From the NCBI RefSeq assembly GCF_019973735.1, contig NZ_AP024463.1, forward strand, positions 682,001 through 746,000: a stretch of 64,000 nt of DNA. Direction: 5' to 3'. This DNA is from Arachnia rubra. GTDB lineage: Bacteria > Actinomycetota > Actinomycetes > Propionibacteriales > Propionibacteriaceae. Both the position numbers and the translations under genes were made by a program. Below the pieces are notes generated by a model. It was not told the origin of the DNA, searched no databases, and saw only the letters and a program-made list of their open reading frames with translations. The stretch's first letter is position 1, and each line of letters starts with the position of its first letter. Shown piece after piece: positions 16,816-25,914 of the stretch.

Positions 16816-16831
16816 GAAGCGTAGGTTTGTG

Positions 16832-17557
16832 ATGGTTGCTGTTTCCGGGAAGCCCAGCGGGACTTTCGCCGCCCCCTCGCCTGGGGATGAGGGCACTGTG
16901 ACTCGTCCCGTCCCAGAGTCCGGGAAACAGCCCGTCAAACCCCTGATGCGCGGCTGGCTGCACCTGGGTTTCGCGCCTGCCCTGCTGGTCGTGGGCCTAG
17001 TGCTGACGGCCTTCGCCCCGACCCTGCCCGGTCGCATCGGCTGCGCCGTGTGGACCCTCAGCGGGGTGCAGCTTTTTGGCACCTCGGCCGCCTACCACCG
17101 GGGCAACTGGGACGAGCCGGTCATGGCGGTGTTCCGCCGGCTCGACCACTCGAACATCTTCGTCTTCATAGCGGGCACCTACACCCCGCTGACCCTCACC
17201 CTGTTGGAGGGCACGTCCCGCTGGGCTCTCCTCGCGCTGATCTGGGGCATCGCGGTGGTGGGGATCGTGTTCCGCATCTGCTGGCTCGGCGCGCCGCGCT
17301 GGCTCTACACACTGCTCTATGTCGCCATGGGCTGGGCGGCCCTCGGGTGGCTGGGTGAGTTCTGGGCCTCCGGTGGGCCGGCCGTCGTGCTGCTCATGCT
17401 GGCAGGTGGTCTGGTCTATTCGCTGGGGGCTCTGGCCTACGGCACCCGCCGCCCGCGTCTCAACCCGCGCCTCTTCGGATTCCATGAGGTCTTCCACGCC
17501 TGCACGATCGCAGCCGCCATCTGTCATGGGGTCGCGATCGGGCTTGCGGTGTTCTGA
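16832..17557 (+). CDS. Hemolysin III / PAQR-family membrane protein
   Basis: This 241-residue protein with seven predicted membrane helices has the signatures of the hemolysin III (PAQR) family: GTSAAYHRGNW in helix 2, RRLDHSNIFVFIAGTYTPLTL after it, and a C-terminal FHEVFHACTIAAAICHG with the last conserved histidines. PAQR proteins are membrane hydrolase-like proteins often linked to lipid homeostasis. An ATG at 16832 is chosen because the region just upstream carries a palindrome and basic-residue codons unlike a signal peptide. An ATG at 16760 is open in frame but less likely. Confidence 0.85.
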   Translation: MVAVSGKPSGTFAAPSPGDEGTVTRPVPESGKQPVKPLMRGWLHLGFAPALLVVGLVLTAFAPTLPGRIGCAVWTLSGVQLFGTSAAYHRGNWDEPVMAVFRRLDHSNIFVFIAGTYTPLTLTLLEGTSRWALLALIWGIAVVGIVFRICWLGAPRWLYTLLYVAMGWAALGWLGEFWASGGPAVVLLMLAGGLVYSLGALAYGTRRPRLNPRLFGFHEVFHACTIAAAICHGVAIGLAVF

Positions 17558-17621
17558 CCATCGCGTCACCGCTCGTCGCATGCGGCGATGCTGCGCCGCG
17601 TGTTCTCACGACCCGGCACGG

Positions 17622-19634
17622 TCATACCCGGTGCCACAGCGGGGTCTTCAACTCGGTGTAGTCGGTGACCGGATCGAAGCAGCGATCTCCCCGGCACACG
17701 TACACCGCTCGCTTCTCCCGGCCCTCCAGCCAAGAGCCGAAGCCGCCGGTGCCCGCCGGGGCGGTCAGGATCACCGACCCCGCCGGGGCTAGCCGCCAGG
17801 CCGCGCGGGCCAGCTCGTCGAAGGGATCCCCTGAGGACACGACGACCATCGCAGGCCGCAGCCCTCGCCGCGCCTCGTCGGCGACCATCAGGTCCTCCAG
17901 GGCCGACCCCGCGAACCTCGGATTCTCCGCCACCGTCGCCCAGGTGGTGGCGGCCGCGGCGTCGGCGCGCGCCAGCAGGCCGGGGCGTTCGGCCATCAGC
18001 CCCACCCGGCGTAGCGCCCGCACGAGTGCGCTCGTCCCCGATGGGGTGACGTTGTCGGTCAGGGATCGCGAACGCACGAACAGCTCGCCCGCCTCCGCGT
18101 CGAAGAACCCACCGTCCTCGGCGCTGAAAAGCTCCAGCGCCCCGTCGCATAGCGTCTCGGCGCGACGCAGCCAGGCAGCGTCCCCCGTGGCTCCGGCCAG
18201 GACGGTGAAGGCATCGGCGAGAGTGCCGTGGTCCTCGGCCGTGGCGGCCTGCGGATTGACCTGTCCTGCCAGTGAGGAGTGCCGCAGCTCCCCGCCAGCC
18301 AGGTGGGCCTCTGCCAGGTAGCGGGCGGTGTCCAGCGCCAGGTCCAGCCAGTGCGGTTCATTCCAGATGAGGGCGCCTGTGACCAACGACGAGATCGCCA
18401 GCGCATTCCACGCCGTCACGACGAGGCGGTCCGTGGCGGGCCGGAACCGGTGCCCCCGCTCCGTGAGCAGCCTCGCTGAGACCTCGGCGAGGCGGTCGAG
18501 ATCAGGACGGCCGCGCAGCTGCAGCGTCGACAGGCCCTCCCCGAAGGTGCCGCCCGCGGTGACGTGGAAGACCTGGGTGGCCCAGTCGCCGTCCTCATCG
18601 CCTAGGGCGTCGAACAGCAGCTCCGGGGTCCAGAGGTAGTGGATGCCCTCGAAGACGGCGCCCCGGATGTCGCAGGAGTCAGCGTCCAGGCCTGCCATGA
18701 AAGCGCCGTTCTCGTCGCGCAGCTCGCGCTCCAGGAAACCCGCGATGCCGTAGGCCGTGCGCTCCAGCAGGGCGCGCAGCCCCTCGTCGTGGTCGGCTGT
18801 GCGCCGCCACCCCCGGATGTAGGTGCCCAGCAACAGGGCGTTGTCGTCCAGCATCTTCTCGAAGTGGGGGATCACCCAGCCCGGATCGGTCGCGTAGCGG
18901 TGAAAGCCGCCGCCGACCTGGTCGTGGATGCCACCGCGCGCCATCGCCTCCAGGCTGCGCTGCGCCAGCTCCAGGCTTTGCGCGTCACCGCGCACCAGCA
19001 GAGCGTCGAGGACCGTCGCGGACGGGAATTTCGGGGCGGTGCCGAAGCCGGCGTGGATCAGGTCGAAGTCGGCGCCGATCGTGTCGATGGCGGCATGCAC
19101 CTCAGGCGCCGTGTCGGCCAGGGGAGCGGCGGACAGCGCAGCCAGGTGGCCAGCGACCACGTCAGCCCCCGCGACCAGCGTCTGCCGGTCCGACTCCCAC
19201 GTCTCGGCAAGGGCCTGCAGCACCTGACGGAACGACGGCCGGCCCGGTTGCGGCTCGGGCGGGAAATAGGTGCCGGTGAAGAATGGGCGGCCGTCGGGTG
19301 TGAGGAAGGCCGTCAGTGGCCAGCCACCCGCTCCTTCATTCATGAGCTGCGTGGCCGTCATGAAGACCTGGTCCAGCACCGGCTGCTGCTCCCGGTCCAC
19401 CTTGACGGGGACGAAGTGCGTGTTGATGAACTCCGCGGTCTCTGGGTTTTCGAACGACTCATGGCTCATCACGTGACACCAGTGACATGACGCGTAGCCG
19501 ATGCTCAGCAGGACTGGGCGGTCCAGCTCGGCGGCATGCGCCAGGGCCTCGGAACCCCAGGGCCACCAGTCCACCGGCTGGTGGGCGTACTGGAGGAGAT
19601 GATCACTGGGGGAGTCAGCCAGTCGGTTAGCCAT
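17622..19634 (-). CDS. YyaL/SSP411-like thioredoxin-domain protein (DUF255)
   Basis: This protein of about 670 residues has an N-terminal thioredoxin-like DUF255 domain with the family start [15 protein letters not shown], the CHWC active-site-like motif in [15 protein letters not shown], and [13 protein letters not shown]. An (alpha/alpha)6-barrel region resembling N-acylglucosamine 2-epimerases follows. The biochemical role of the family is unsettled. ATG 19634 matches the usual family N-terminus ([12 protein letters not shown]). An in-frame ATG at 19664 has AAGGA eight bases upstream and could be the true start, adding ten residues. Confidence 0.85.
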   Translation of the reverse strand: MANRLADSPSDHLLQYAHQPVDWWPWGSEALAHAAELDRPVLLSIGYASCHWCHVMSHESFENPETAEFINTHFVPVKVDREQQPVLDQVFMTATQLMNEGAGGWPLTAFLTPDGRPFFTGTYFPPEPQPGRPSFRQVLQALAETWESDRQTLVAGADVVAGHLAALSAAPLADTAPEVHAAIDTIGADFDLIHAGFGTAPKFPSATVLDALLVRGDAQSLELAQRSLEAMARGGIHDQVGGGFHRYATDPGWVIPHFEKMLDDNALLLGTYIRGWRRTADHDEGLRALLERTAYGIAGFLERELRDENGAFMAGLDADSCDIRGAVFEGIHYLWTPELLFDALGDEDGDWATQVFHVTAGGTFGEGLSTLQLRGRPDLDRLAEVSARLLTERGHRFRPATDRLVVTAWNALAISSLVTGALIWNEPHWLDLALDTARYLAEAHLAGGELRHSSLAGQVNPQAATAEDHGTLADAFTVLAGATGDAAWLRRAETLCDGALELFSAEDGGFFDAEAGELFVRSRSLTDNVTPSGTSALVRALRRVGLMAERPGLLARADAAAATTWATVAENPRFAGSALEDLMVADEARRGLRPAMVVVSSGDPFDELARAAWRLAPAGSVILTAPAGTGGFGSWLEGREKRAVYVCRGDRCFDPVTDYTELKTPLWHRV

Positions 19635-19840
19635 GACGGCCAAGCTTAGAGGCTCCGTGACCATGCTCTTGTCCTTGGGCACCTGGCTGCTGGGAGATCC
19701 GGGGCGTCGATGACGTGGGCCAGGGACCCCGGGCGCGGGGGCTGACAGCCTATGGCGAATATCAACGCGGAACCATAACGTTCAAGGACCCAGGCGCGGG
19801 GCCTACGGGGAGCTCTTGTGTTCGCTGGGACACTGGGGGT

Positions 19841-20443
19841 ATGAGCACCCAGACTTTTGCCGATCGTCGTTCCCTCGAAGGCTTCAAGCCTGGACTCGTG
19901 GTCGTCGGCGGGCTGCTCGCCCTCATGTGGGTGCTGGAGATCATCGACAGCGCGTCGTTCCACGCCCTCGACCAGTTCGGGATCGTTGCCCGCCAGCTTG
20001 GATCGATACCGCACGTCCTCACCGCGCCTTGGCTCCACTCCGGCTATCCACACCTGATCAGCAACTCGGTGCCGTTCCTGATCCTTGGCCTGCTCACGTG
20101 GCTGGCAGGGCCGGGACGCTGGCTTGCGGTCACGCTCACCAGCATTGCGACCTCGGGCCTGGTCGTGTGGCTGATTGCCTCGCCCCACACCATCACGCTG
20201 GGTGCCTCGGGCCTGGTGTTCGGGTATCTCGCCTACCTGCTGGTGCGTGGTTTCTTCACGCACAACATCTGGGAGATTGTGCTGTCAGTTGCGGTGTTCT
20301 TCTTCTACGGCTCCACCCTGCTGGGTATCCTGCCCACCGACCCAGGGGTGTCCTGGCAAGGGCATCTGGGCGGTGCCATCGGCGGCGTGCTGGCAGCCAA
20401 ATTCCTTCACAGCAAGGATCCCGCGGTCAGACGAGTCGTGTGA
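19841..20443 (+). CDS. Rhomboid-family intramembrane serine protease
   Basis: This 200-residue protein has six predicted membrane helices. The rhomboid catalytic dyad is visible: Ser123 in GASGLVFGY and His175 in WQGHLGG. The HLISN segment after loop 1 is also conserved. Rhomboids cleave substrates within the membrane; the substrate here is unknown. The ATG at 19841 starts a short cytoplasmic N-terminus. The gene converges with mca, 12 bases away. Confidence 0.9.
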   Translation: MSTQTFADRRSLEGFKPGLVVVGGLLALMWVLEIIDSASFHALDQFGIVARQLGSIPHVLTAPWLHSGYPHLISNSVPFLILGLLTWLAGPGRWLAVTLTSIATSGLVVWLIASPHTITLGASGLVFGYLAYLLVRGFFTHNIWEIVLSVAVFFFYGSTLLGILPTDPGVSWQGHLGGAIGGVLAAKFLHSKDPAVRRVV

Positions 20444-20455
20444 TGCCCTGGTGCG

Positions 20456-21367
20456 TCAGATAACGAACTCCGGTACCAGGGGCACATCCCTCAGACCGGT
20501 GAACAGGTCGTCTTCTGGGATCATCGTCGGCACCTTCGAGATCACCAGCTGGTAGTCCTCGGTTGGCCAGCCTGCCTGCTGGATGGCCAGCGGCACGGCG
20601 AACCATGGACCGTTGGGGTCGATCTGCGTGGCGTGTGCCCGTAGGGCCTCGTCGCGCACTCCGAAGTACTGGGCGCAGTTGACGAAGGTGGTCAGGCGGC
20701 CGTCCGAGAAGGGGTCCTCGTCGTTGGTTGGGGCTGGTGTCGTGGGGGAGAGACCCTGTTCGTGCATCAGCGCTTCCAACGCCGCGAACCGGCGCCGGTG
20801 GAAGCTCATGTGGTAATAGAGCTTCGCGGCCTGCCAGGCCGGACCGTGCTTAGGCCACAGCGATGGATCGGCCGCCGCCTTGAAGGCCTCTACGGTGATC
20901 CGGTGGCACTGGACATGGTCGGGGTGTGGGTATCCGCCGCGTTCGTCGTAGGTGGTGACGACATGCGGGCGGAAGTCGCGGATCACCTTGACCAGCCGTC
21001 CGGCTGCCTCGGCGACGTCCTGCAGCGCGAAGCAGCCCTCGGGAAGCGGCGGTAGGGGATCGCCCTCGGGTAGGCCGGAATCGGTGAATCCGAGCCATAC
21101 CTGCTTGATGCCCAGGATCTCGCCGGCGCGGGCCATCTCGGCGGCCCGTATCCTGGGAAGATCGGCCATGATCTCGGGGTCGCCGGCCAGGGCCGGGTTC
21201 AGGATGTCGCCGCGTTCGCCGCCGGTACAGGTCGCGACCATGACCTCGACGCCTTCAGCCACATACTTGGCGGTGGTGGCGGCGCCCTTGCTCGACTCGT
21301 CGTCGGGATGGGCGTGCACGTGCAAGAGGCGCAATGGGCCCTTGGGGTACGAGGTCATGGAAGACAT
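20456..21367 (-). CDS. mca: Mycothiol S-conjugate amidase Mca
   Basis: This zinc amidase cleaves mycothiol S-conjugates to a mercapturic acid and GlcN-Ins during detoxification. The 303-residue protein has the LmbE/MshB-type zinc motif HAHPDDESSKGAATTAKY near residue 20, GGERGDILNP, the catalytic YDERGGYPHPDHVQCH (about residue 145) and a long C-terminal arm typical of Mca rather than MshB. Presence of Mca implies that the organism makes mycothiol. Start at 21367, or at the ATG three codons later; neither has a strong ribosome-binding site. Confidence 0.93.
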   Translation of the reverse strand: MSSMTSYPKGPLRLLHVHAHPDDESSKGAATTAKYVAEGVEVMVATCTGGERGDILNPALAGDPEIMADLPRIRAAEMARAGEILGIKQVWLGFTDSGLPEGDPLPPLPEGCFALQDVAEAAGRLVKVIRDFRPHVVTTYDERGGYPHPDHVQCHRITVEAFKAAADPSLWPKHGPAWQAAKLYYHMSFHRRRFAALEALMHEQGLSPTTPAPTNDEDPFSDGRLTTFVNCAQYFGVRDEALRAHATQIDPNGPWFAVPLAIQQAGWPTEDYQLVISKVPTMIPEDDLFTGLRDVPLVPEFVI

Positions 21368-21441
21368 TCTTGCGGGTGGCTACCGGAGCTGCCGAATCTG
21401 GTTCAGGTTGGATTGAAAAAAGCCGGTGATAGCATGTCGGG

Positions 21442-21939
21442 ATGTCCGAAACCAATTCCGAAACGGTGTGGCTCACACAGGAGGCTTACGACAAGCTGGA
21501 GGCCGAGCTCACCCAGCTCAAGACCGTGGGCCGCCCTGAGGTGACAGCTAGGATCGCCGCCGCCCGCGAGGAAGGTGACCTCTCCGAGAACGGTGGTTAT
21601 CACGCCGCTCGTGAGGAGCAGGGACAGATGGAGGGGCGCATCCGGCAGCTGGAGCATCTGCTGCGGCGTGCCCAGGTGGGCGAGGCCCAGGGCGATCCCG
21701 ACGAGGTCAGCCCCGGCCGCATCGTCACCGTCGCCTTCTTCGGCGACGATGACGACACCGACACCTTCCTGCTCGGGTCGAGGGAGATCCTCGGCACCGA
21801 CGCCTCAATCGACCAGGCCGTCTCCCCACAGTCCCCGCTGGGAGCTGCTGTGCTCGGGCACCGCGTAGGCGACGAGGTCAGCTACGCGGCACCCAATGGC
21901 CGCACCATCTCGGTGACCATCAAGAAGGTCACCTCCTAA
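21442..21939 (+). CDS. greA: Transcription elongation factor GreA
   Basis: GreA rescues backtracked RNA polymerase by stimulating cleavage of the nascent RNA. The 165-residue protein has the N-terminal coiled coil (LTQEAYDKLEAELTQLK, EEGDLSENGGYHAAREEQG with the catalytic acidic tip) and the C-terminal FKBP-like domain (SPLGAAVLGHRVGDEVSY). It is divergent from mca and followed at eight bases by a converging gene. Confidence 0.94.
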   Translation: MSETNSETVWLTQEAYDKLEAELTQLKTVGRPEVTARIAAAREEGDLSENGGYHAAREEQGQMEGRIRQLEHLLRRAQVGEAQGDPDEVSPGRIVTVAFFGDDDDTDTFLLGSREILGTDASIDQAVSPQSPLGAAVLGHRVGDEVSYAAPNGRTISVTIKKVTS

Positions 21940-21946
21940 AAGAGGC

Positions 21947-22420
21947 TCAGCCCAGTCCTGCGATCAGTTGAGCCGCAACCTCGGTACTGATCTCACCAGC
22001 CGCCACTCGCGCCAGGATCTGCTCCTGCGGGGTGGCGGTTGTCGTGTTGTTGTCTTGGTTATCTTGCCCGGCGGGGGCATCCTCTCCCGGAGGGGTGTCC
22101 TGGTCGGTGGGGCTTTCAGGAGAGGGCTCAGCAGGCTGGGCCTCGGGGTTCATTCCCAGTTTGACCAGCAGCGCGTCGAAGCGGGCGCGGGCCGTCGGGT
22201 ATGACACCTGGAGGTGCTTCTCCACCTCACGCAGGTTCCCGCGGGAGGTCAGGAATACGCGCAGCAGCTCATGCTCGGCAGTATCAAGACGATCGTATGG
22301 TGAGGATGCGAACTCGCCCGCAAGCTCCGACCCGCAGTGCATGCAGCCTTTGCGGATGATGATCAGGTCGTCCCCACAGACGGGGCACTCGGCGGGCGCG
22401 TGGTACAGGGCGGAGGTCAT
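21947..22420 (-). CDS. DUF2089 zinc-ribbon / HTH protein
   Basis: This 157-residue protein has an N-terminal zinc ribbon (CPVCGDDLIIIRKGCMHCGSEL), a helix-turn-helix-like segment (LTSRGNLREVEKHLQVSYPTARARFDALL) and a Pro/Asp/Gln-rich linker before a short C-terminal helix (ILARVAAGEISTEVAAQLI). This is the DUF2089 arrangement, suspected of transcriptional regulation. The ATG overlaps the stop of the gene upstream by four bases (ATGA), so the two form a coupled pair. Confidence 0.8.
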   Translation of the reverse strand: MTSALYHAPAECPVCGDDLIIIRKGCMHCGSELAGEFASSPYDRLDTAEHELLRVFLTSRGNLREVEKHLQVSYPTARARFDALLVKLGMNPEAQPAEPSPESPTDQDTPPGEDAPAGQDNQDNNTTTATPQEQILARVAAGEISTEVAAQLIAGLG

Positions 22421-23208
22421 GCGACCACCTCGCTCTTGACCGTGGCGAGTCCCATGACGACGGTCAGGTCGCACCTGGCGGAACCGTTCCCGAAGACCAC
22501 CTCGTCGGCGCCCCCATTGTCCTCCGGCCAGCGCACATGCCCGAACTTCGCGTCGGCATGCACCATGACGCTGGAACCGGGCTTGAGGATCAGGGTCAGG
22601 GAGCCGGACTCGACCTTCAGCCTGGAGCGGCCCAGGCTGATTGGGCCCTCGACGGTGACGCCGCCAGCCTGGCTCAGTAGGTCGGCGACCTCGGTGACGT
22701 CGCTCAGGTGGCAGCCGCCGGCAGTCACTCTGATCCTGCCCAGCCGGGGGACCCCGGTGCTGCGCACCCCGCCTGTTGTCGCTTCGACGTCGACGACTAG
22801 CTTCGGGTTCACCTTTATGAGCAGTTCCTTGCCGAGGCCGATGTCGCGAAGGTCTTCGAGGCTCCGGGGTGGGCGGATGAGGGAGAAACCGTTGAAGCTG
22901 GGGCCGAACTCGCCGGTGGAGCTGACCTCCATCGTCTCGCCGTTGCGGCGCAGCACATGCGGGCCTTCCACCGACAGGGTAGAGACCGATGGGTCGCCCT
23001 CAATGCGTACGCGGCGCCCGACGGCCGTGATGGCCACCCGGGTCAGGCCGCCCGGTTTGCCCTTGGGGGCTTCTTCTTGTCTCGGACCGGAGCCGGATTC
23101 GCTTCCGGTGTCTGTCTTGAGGGCGGATATACGCCGGTTCGCCTCGGCCGTGTCGATGCGCCCGGCTGCTAGGTCATCCAGTATGGAACTCAAATCAGGG
23201 TTGGTCAT
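22417..23208 (-). CDS. SHOCT-like/DUF4097-type putative adhesin-fold protein
   Basis: This 263-residue cytoplasmic protein has no signal peptide. The first 30 residues form a SHOCT-like helix pair (SSILDDLAAGRIDTAEANRRISAL). The rest is a string of short beta-strands rich in Gly and Val (VTVEGPISLGRSRLKVESGSLTLI), like the right-handed beta-helix of DUF4097 proteins. Partners of DUF2089 genes often have this fold. The function is unknown. The ATG at 23208 is preferred over a later-listed upstream codon because the SHOCT-like helix starts there. Confidence 0.65.
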   Translation of the reverse strand: MTNPDLSSILDDLAAGRIDTAEANRRISALKTDTGSESGSGPRQEEAPKGKPGGLTRVAITAVGRRVRIEGDPSVSTLSVEGPHVLRRNGETMEVSSTGEFGPSFNGFSLIRPPRSLEDLRDIGLGKELLIKVNPKLVVDVEATTGGVRSTGVPRLGRIRVTAGGCHLSDVTEVADLLSQAGGVTVEGPISLGRSRLKVESGSLTLILKPGSSVMVHADAKFGHVRWPEDNGGADEVVFGNGSARCDLTVVMGLATVKSEVVA

Positions 23209-23385
23209 GCGGCAATGGTAACTAAACCTTTCCATTATCTAAAGGGGTTTTTAGATTTAGGTAAGATCTGGGGTGAGGTTCAGGGTGAACCCTGAGGGGA
23301 AGTCGCGCGACGGAGAGCCAAGCGCCCCATCGCGGACGGCAGATTTCGTAGCAGTCGGCTGGGGCGGCTATAGTTTGTTGGCGCT

Positions 23386-23461
23386 GCCGCCCTAGCTCAG
23401 TAGGCAGAGCGACGCTCTCGTAAAGCGTAGGTCACGGGTTCGATTCCCGTGGGCGGCTCCA
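23386..23461 (+). tRNA. tRNA-Thr(CGT)
   Basis: This is a complete cloverleaf: acceptor GCCGCCC/GGGCGGC, D-stem GCTC/GAGC, anticodon stem ACGCT/AGCGT with loop CTCGTAA (anticodon CGT), and T-stem ACGGG/CCCGT with TTCGATT. CCA is encoded at 23459-23461. Confidence 0.96.
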
Positions 23462-23658
23462 AGGGTCAGTGCTTGTCCGGGAGGCCAGGTGGAATCTCTG
23501 GGACACTGTGCGGTCAAACGGAGAAGACGCCCAGAGTGTCTCGCCTACCGCTTTGACTAGGCAAAGCGCTGTCTGGGCCAGGGTGGGTCGTACCGAAACC
23601 GTACCGGGCGGAGCGCGGGGCCATAGAATCCTTCTTTGGAAGCTTGGGAGGGATCAGC

Positions 23659-23874
23659 ATGCTCGGCGTTAGCGCCTGCTGGACGATGCCAAGCCGACTG
23701 GGGCGGCTGCCTTGCTGCAACTGCGACTTTGAGAGTCTCCTGGATGCCCTGGCGCTGGGTTGCCCTTGGCCACCAAGCTCTACGCGCAAAAGGACACGCA
23801 TCAAGAGCAAACCGAAGCGACTAACGAGAATGTGCGGCGCGCTACCGCCTGGGAGTTGCATCGGCTGCAAGTAA
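23659..23874 (+). CDS. Small cysteine-rich ORF, doubtful
   Basis: This 71-codon frame has an ATG six bases after GGAGGG. The product has seven cysteines and a basic stretch (RKRTRIKSKPKRLTR) in the second half. No family is recognised. The region after the tRNA has weak coding character in all frames, so this may be chance or a decayed gene. Confidence 0.25.
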   Translation: MLGVSACWTMPSRLGRLPCCNCDFESLLDALALGCPWPPSSTRKRTRIKSKPKRLTRMCGALPPGSCIGCK

Positions 23875-23885
23875 AGGAGTGCGAC

Positions 23886-24074
23886 ATGACGGTAGGCAAT
23901 TGCTCAATCAGTGACATGTCCAGCAAACTGAAGGATGCCGCGGGCGACGCGGCCACCGCCAATGCCGCGTTGCTTGATGCGATTTTCGGGTTTCCGGATG
24001 GAGTGCCAAGCCTTGGTTTGGGCTCGATAGAGATCATTCTGCCTTTGGCAGAACCGACCTCCGAAGGAGAATGA
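23886..24074 (+). CDS. Small hypothetical protein (62 aa)
   Basis: An ATG at 23886 stands six bases after AAGGAG, a strong site. The 62-residue acidic product (MTVGNCSISDMSSKLKDAAG... ending PLAEPTSEGE) has an Ala-rich helix and a hydrophobic GFPDGVPSLGLGSIEIILPL stretch. No signal peptide and no family recognised. Together with the interrupted gene downstream it may belong to an accessory segment next to tRNA-Thr. Confidence 0.5.
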   Translation: MTVGNCSISDMSSKLKDAAGDAATANAALLDAIFGFPDGVPSLGLGSIEIILPLAEPTSEGE

Positions 24075-24085
24075 AATAGCAATCG

Positions 24086-24097
24086 ATAGTTAACTAT
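24086..24097. repeat. 12-bp palindrome ATAGTTAACTAT
   Basis: This is a perfect 12-base palindrome in an AT-rich pocket between the small ORF and the amber-interrupted gene. It may be an operator or a promoter element; nothing more can be said. Confidence 0.35.
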
Positions 24098-24216
24098 TGA
24101 CCACCCTGATTCCCGACTTGCGTATCATACGAATGGTCGACTATTTTTTCCTCGTCGAGGCTCACGGTAGAGCCTCTTGGGAGCGTGGCAGAGTCCGCGC
24201 GAGGGAGGGAAGAAGG

Positions 24217-24891
24217 GTGTCCCAAGAATCGCACCCAAATATTCAGCAGCCGGCAGGAATGGGCGTTCCGATGCCGCCGACTGCAAAGCCTGTCAAGAAG
24301 CCGTGGTGGAAGTCCTCGGTGTTCATCGGCGTGGTCGCCTTGCTGATTGGCTTTGGGCTTGGCTCCGCATCGCGTGGGAACTCGTCGACAGCTTCGTCGC
24401 AGTCCACGGTCACGGTCACGGCATCAGCAGAGCCTGATCCCCTGGACAGCGGTCCCGTGGAGGGTGAGCCGTCGACCAATACTCAGAACGCTGACTCAGG
24501 CAAGTTCGCGATCGGCTAGCCGTACAAACTCAAGGATGGCGGAAGTCTCACGGTGGGCACACCGGAGCCATACAAGCCAACCTCGACTGCGGCGGGAACC
24601 GAAGGGGCGGACGCCTTCGTCCTCTTCCCGGTCTCGTTCACCAACGGCGGGAGTGAGCCAGTCAATCCGTTCTTGATCCGCTTCCAAGGGACCTCCGGGA
24701 ACAGCGAGGCGCAGAAAGTAATCGACAGTGGCGGCTCCTGTGACTTTCCGACCGCCGACATTGCGCCGGGAAAGACGCTTGACTGGAAGGTCTGCTTCGG
24801 TATCAAACCTGGCCAGACTTTCACCCTGCAGTGGAGCTACGGGTTCACTGAAAAAGGCTATGTTGATGTAGACCTTCCGCAAACCTCCTAG
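24217..24891 (+). pseudogene. Membrane-anchored DUF4352-like protein, interrupted by an amber codon
   Basis: A GTG at 24217 begins a protein with a Pro-rich cytoplasmic start, one transmembrane segment (SSVFIGVVALLIGFGLGSA) and a Ser/Thr-rich linker. A TAG at 24517-24519 interrupts the frame right after GKFAIG. The same frame then stays open for 123 codons (PYKLKDGGSLTVGTPEPYK ... GYVDVDLPQTS) to TAG at 24889. The second part looks like a DUF4352-type beta-sandwich (VSFTNGGSEPVNP, APGKTLDWKVCFG). Homologous domains usually begin with G-[QE]-x at this place, so a CAG to TAG change is the simplest origin. No frameshift is needed to join the halves. Confidence 0.7.
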
Positions 24892-24906
24892 TCAAAGCAA
24901 CAAAAA

Positions 24907-24937
24907 GCCCCCGGCCTTTTCGGCCGGGGGCGTTTTT
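24907..24937 (+). terminator. Rho-independent terminator
   Basis: A perfect 10-bp stem GCCCCCGGCC / GGCCGGGGGC with loop TTTTC is followed by GTTTTT. It lies 16 bases after the interrupted gene's stop. Confidence 0.9.
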
Positions 24938-25191
24938 CATGCTATTGGGTCATTATCTGGGCATGCTGAATCCCTGGGTGGTGTTGGGGAGCTTCAAGGG
25001 TGGCGGCTGGTCTACGCAGCCACGCTTTGGCGGTGATTACCCTGAATGTGCGCCTCTACTCGCTGGGCGGCGGGGGCTGACTTTAGGACGTCCTGGACGA
25101 ATTACCATACGAATGTATTGTGAATTTCCTAGTGGGTGAATGGGTCGCAATTTTGATGCTATGGGACTGAGGTTGTGATTTAGCCTTCGCC
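24938..25191. other. Intergenic, nothing supported
   Basis: About 250 bases lie between the terminator and the stop of the converging GH16-like gene. The only structure noticed is a second copy of a 13-base near-repeat (25103-25115) also present at 24123-24135. Confidence 0.5.
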
Positions 25192-25914
25192 TCAGAGGGG
25201 TGCTTTGGGAGCGGTGAGTGGCCGGAAGAGGATGGCCTGCCCCCATTCGAGGTTGTCATGCCAGTCGTCACGGATCGCGGGGTTGACTCCGCACTGGACG
25301 ACGAAGTGCATAGGTACGTCGTGCGGGGCGTGGTCGGTGACGAGCTCTCGGCGCAGCCTTCCATCCACCAGCCACCGCACCCCGGTGGTGGTGATCTCGA
25401 TGCGGTAGCGGTGCCACTTTGTCACGTCTATGGCGATGTCCTCTGGGTCGTGGGCGGGCTGGCCGGTGGCTGGGTCGGGCCAGTGCAGATTGGTCATGGT
25501 TGATCCGGTGCCCACCCGCCCCTCGACGAAGTTGATCTCGCCGAGTGGCCACTCCTGGTCGTCCTCGGGCCAGAGCATGGCGACGAGCTCCACCCGGTCG
25601 GACGCTGGGGCGCGCAACTCCATCTCCCACGTCCCGAGGCCGGGGGCGTTGTGCAGCCCAGCCCACGACCCGCACAGCAGCGAGTTGTGGAGGGCCTGGT
25701 CGTGTGGCACCCCGGCCTCCCGGTAGAGCTGGTAAGCGGCGCGGTCGAGCCGCAGAGTGAGGGCGAAGGTCCTGCCGTCAGGCAGCAGCCGGGTCATCGC
25801 CGGGTCGAAGCGGCCGAGCGTGCCATGCTCAGGGCGTTGCACACTCCATCCACCGTAGGTGCGGTACCGCTGGATTTCCGCAAGTGAGTCATCAAGAAGC
25901 GATTGCATGCACAT
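25192..25914 (-). CDS. GH16-like family protein, cytoplasmic, atypical active site
   Basis: This 240-residue protein has a lamin-like beta-sandwich pattern: GTWEMELRAP strand, then WPLGEINFVEG (Glu126, Asn128, Glu131), then WHRYRIEITTTGVRWLVDG and a terminal PMHFVVQCGVNP strand. The spacing matches the GH16 catalytic motif E-[ILV]-D-x-x-E, but the middle Asp is Asn. There is no signal peptide, unlike most GH16 enzymes. It could be a weak or inactive glycosidase or a carbohydrate-binding relative. The start is ATG 25914 (or the ATG two codons later). It stands alone on the minus strand. Confidence 0.6.
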   Translation of the reverse strand: MCMQSLLDDSLAEIQRYRTYGGWSVQRPEHGTLGRFDPAMTRLLPDGRTFALTLRLDRAAYQLYREAGVPHDQALHNSLLCGSWAGLHNAPGLGTWEMELRAPASDRVELVAMLWPEDDQEWPLGEINFVEGRVGTGSTMTNLHWPDPATGQPAHDPEDIAIDVTKWHRYRIEITTTGVRWLVDGRLRRELVTDHAPHDVPMHFVVQCGVNPAIRDDWHDNLEWGQAILFRPLTAPKAPL

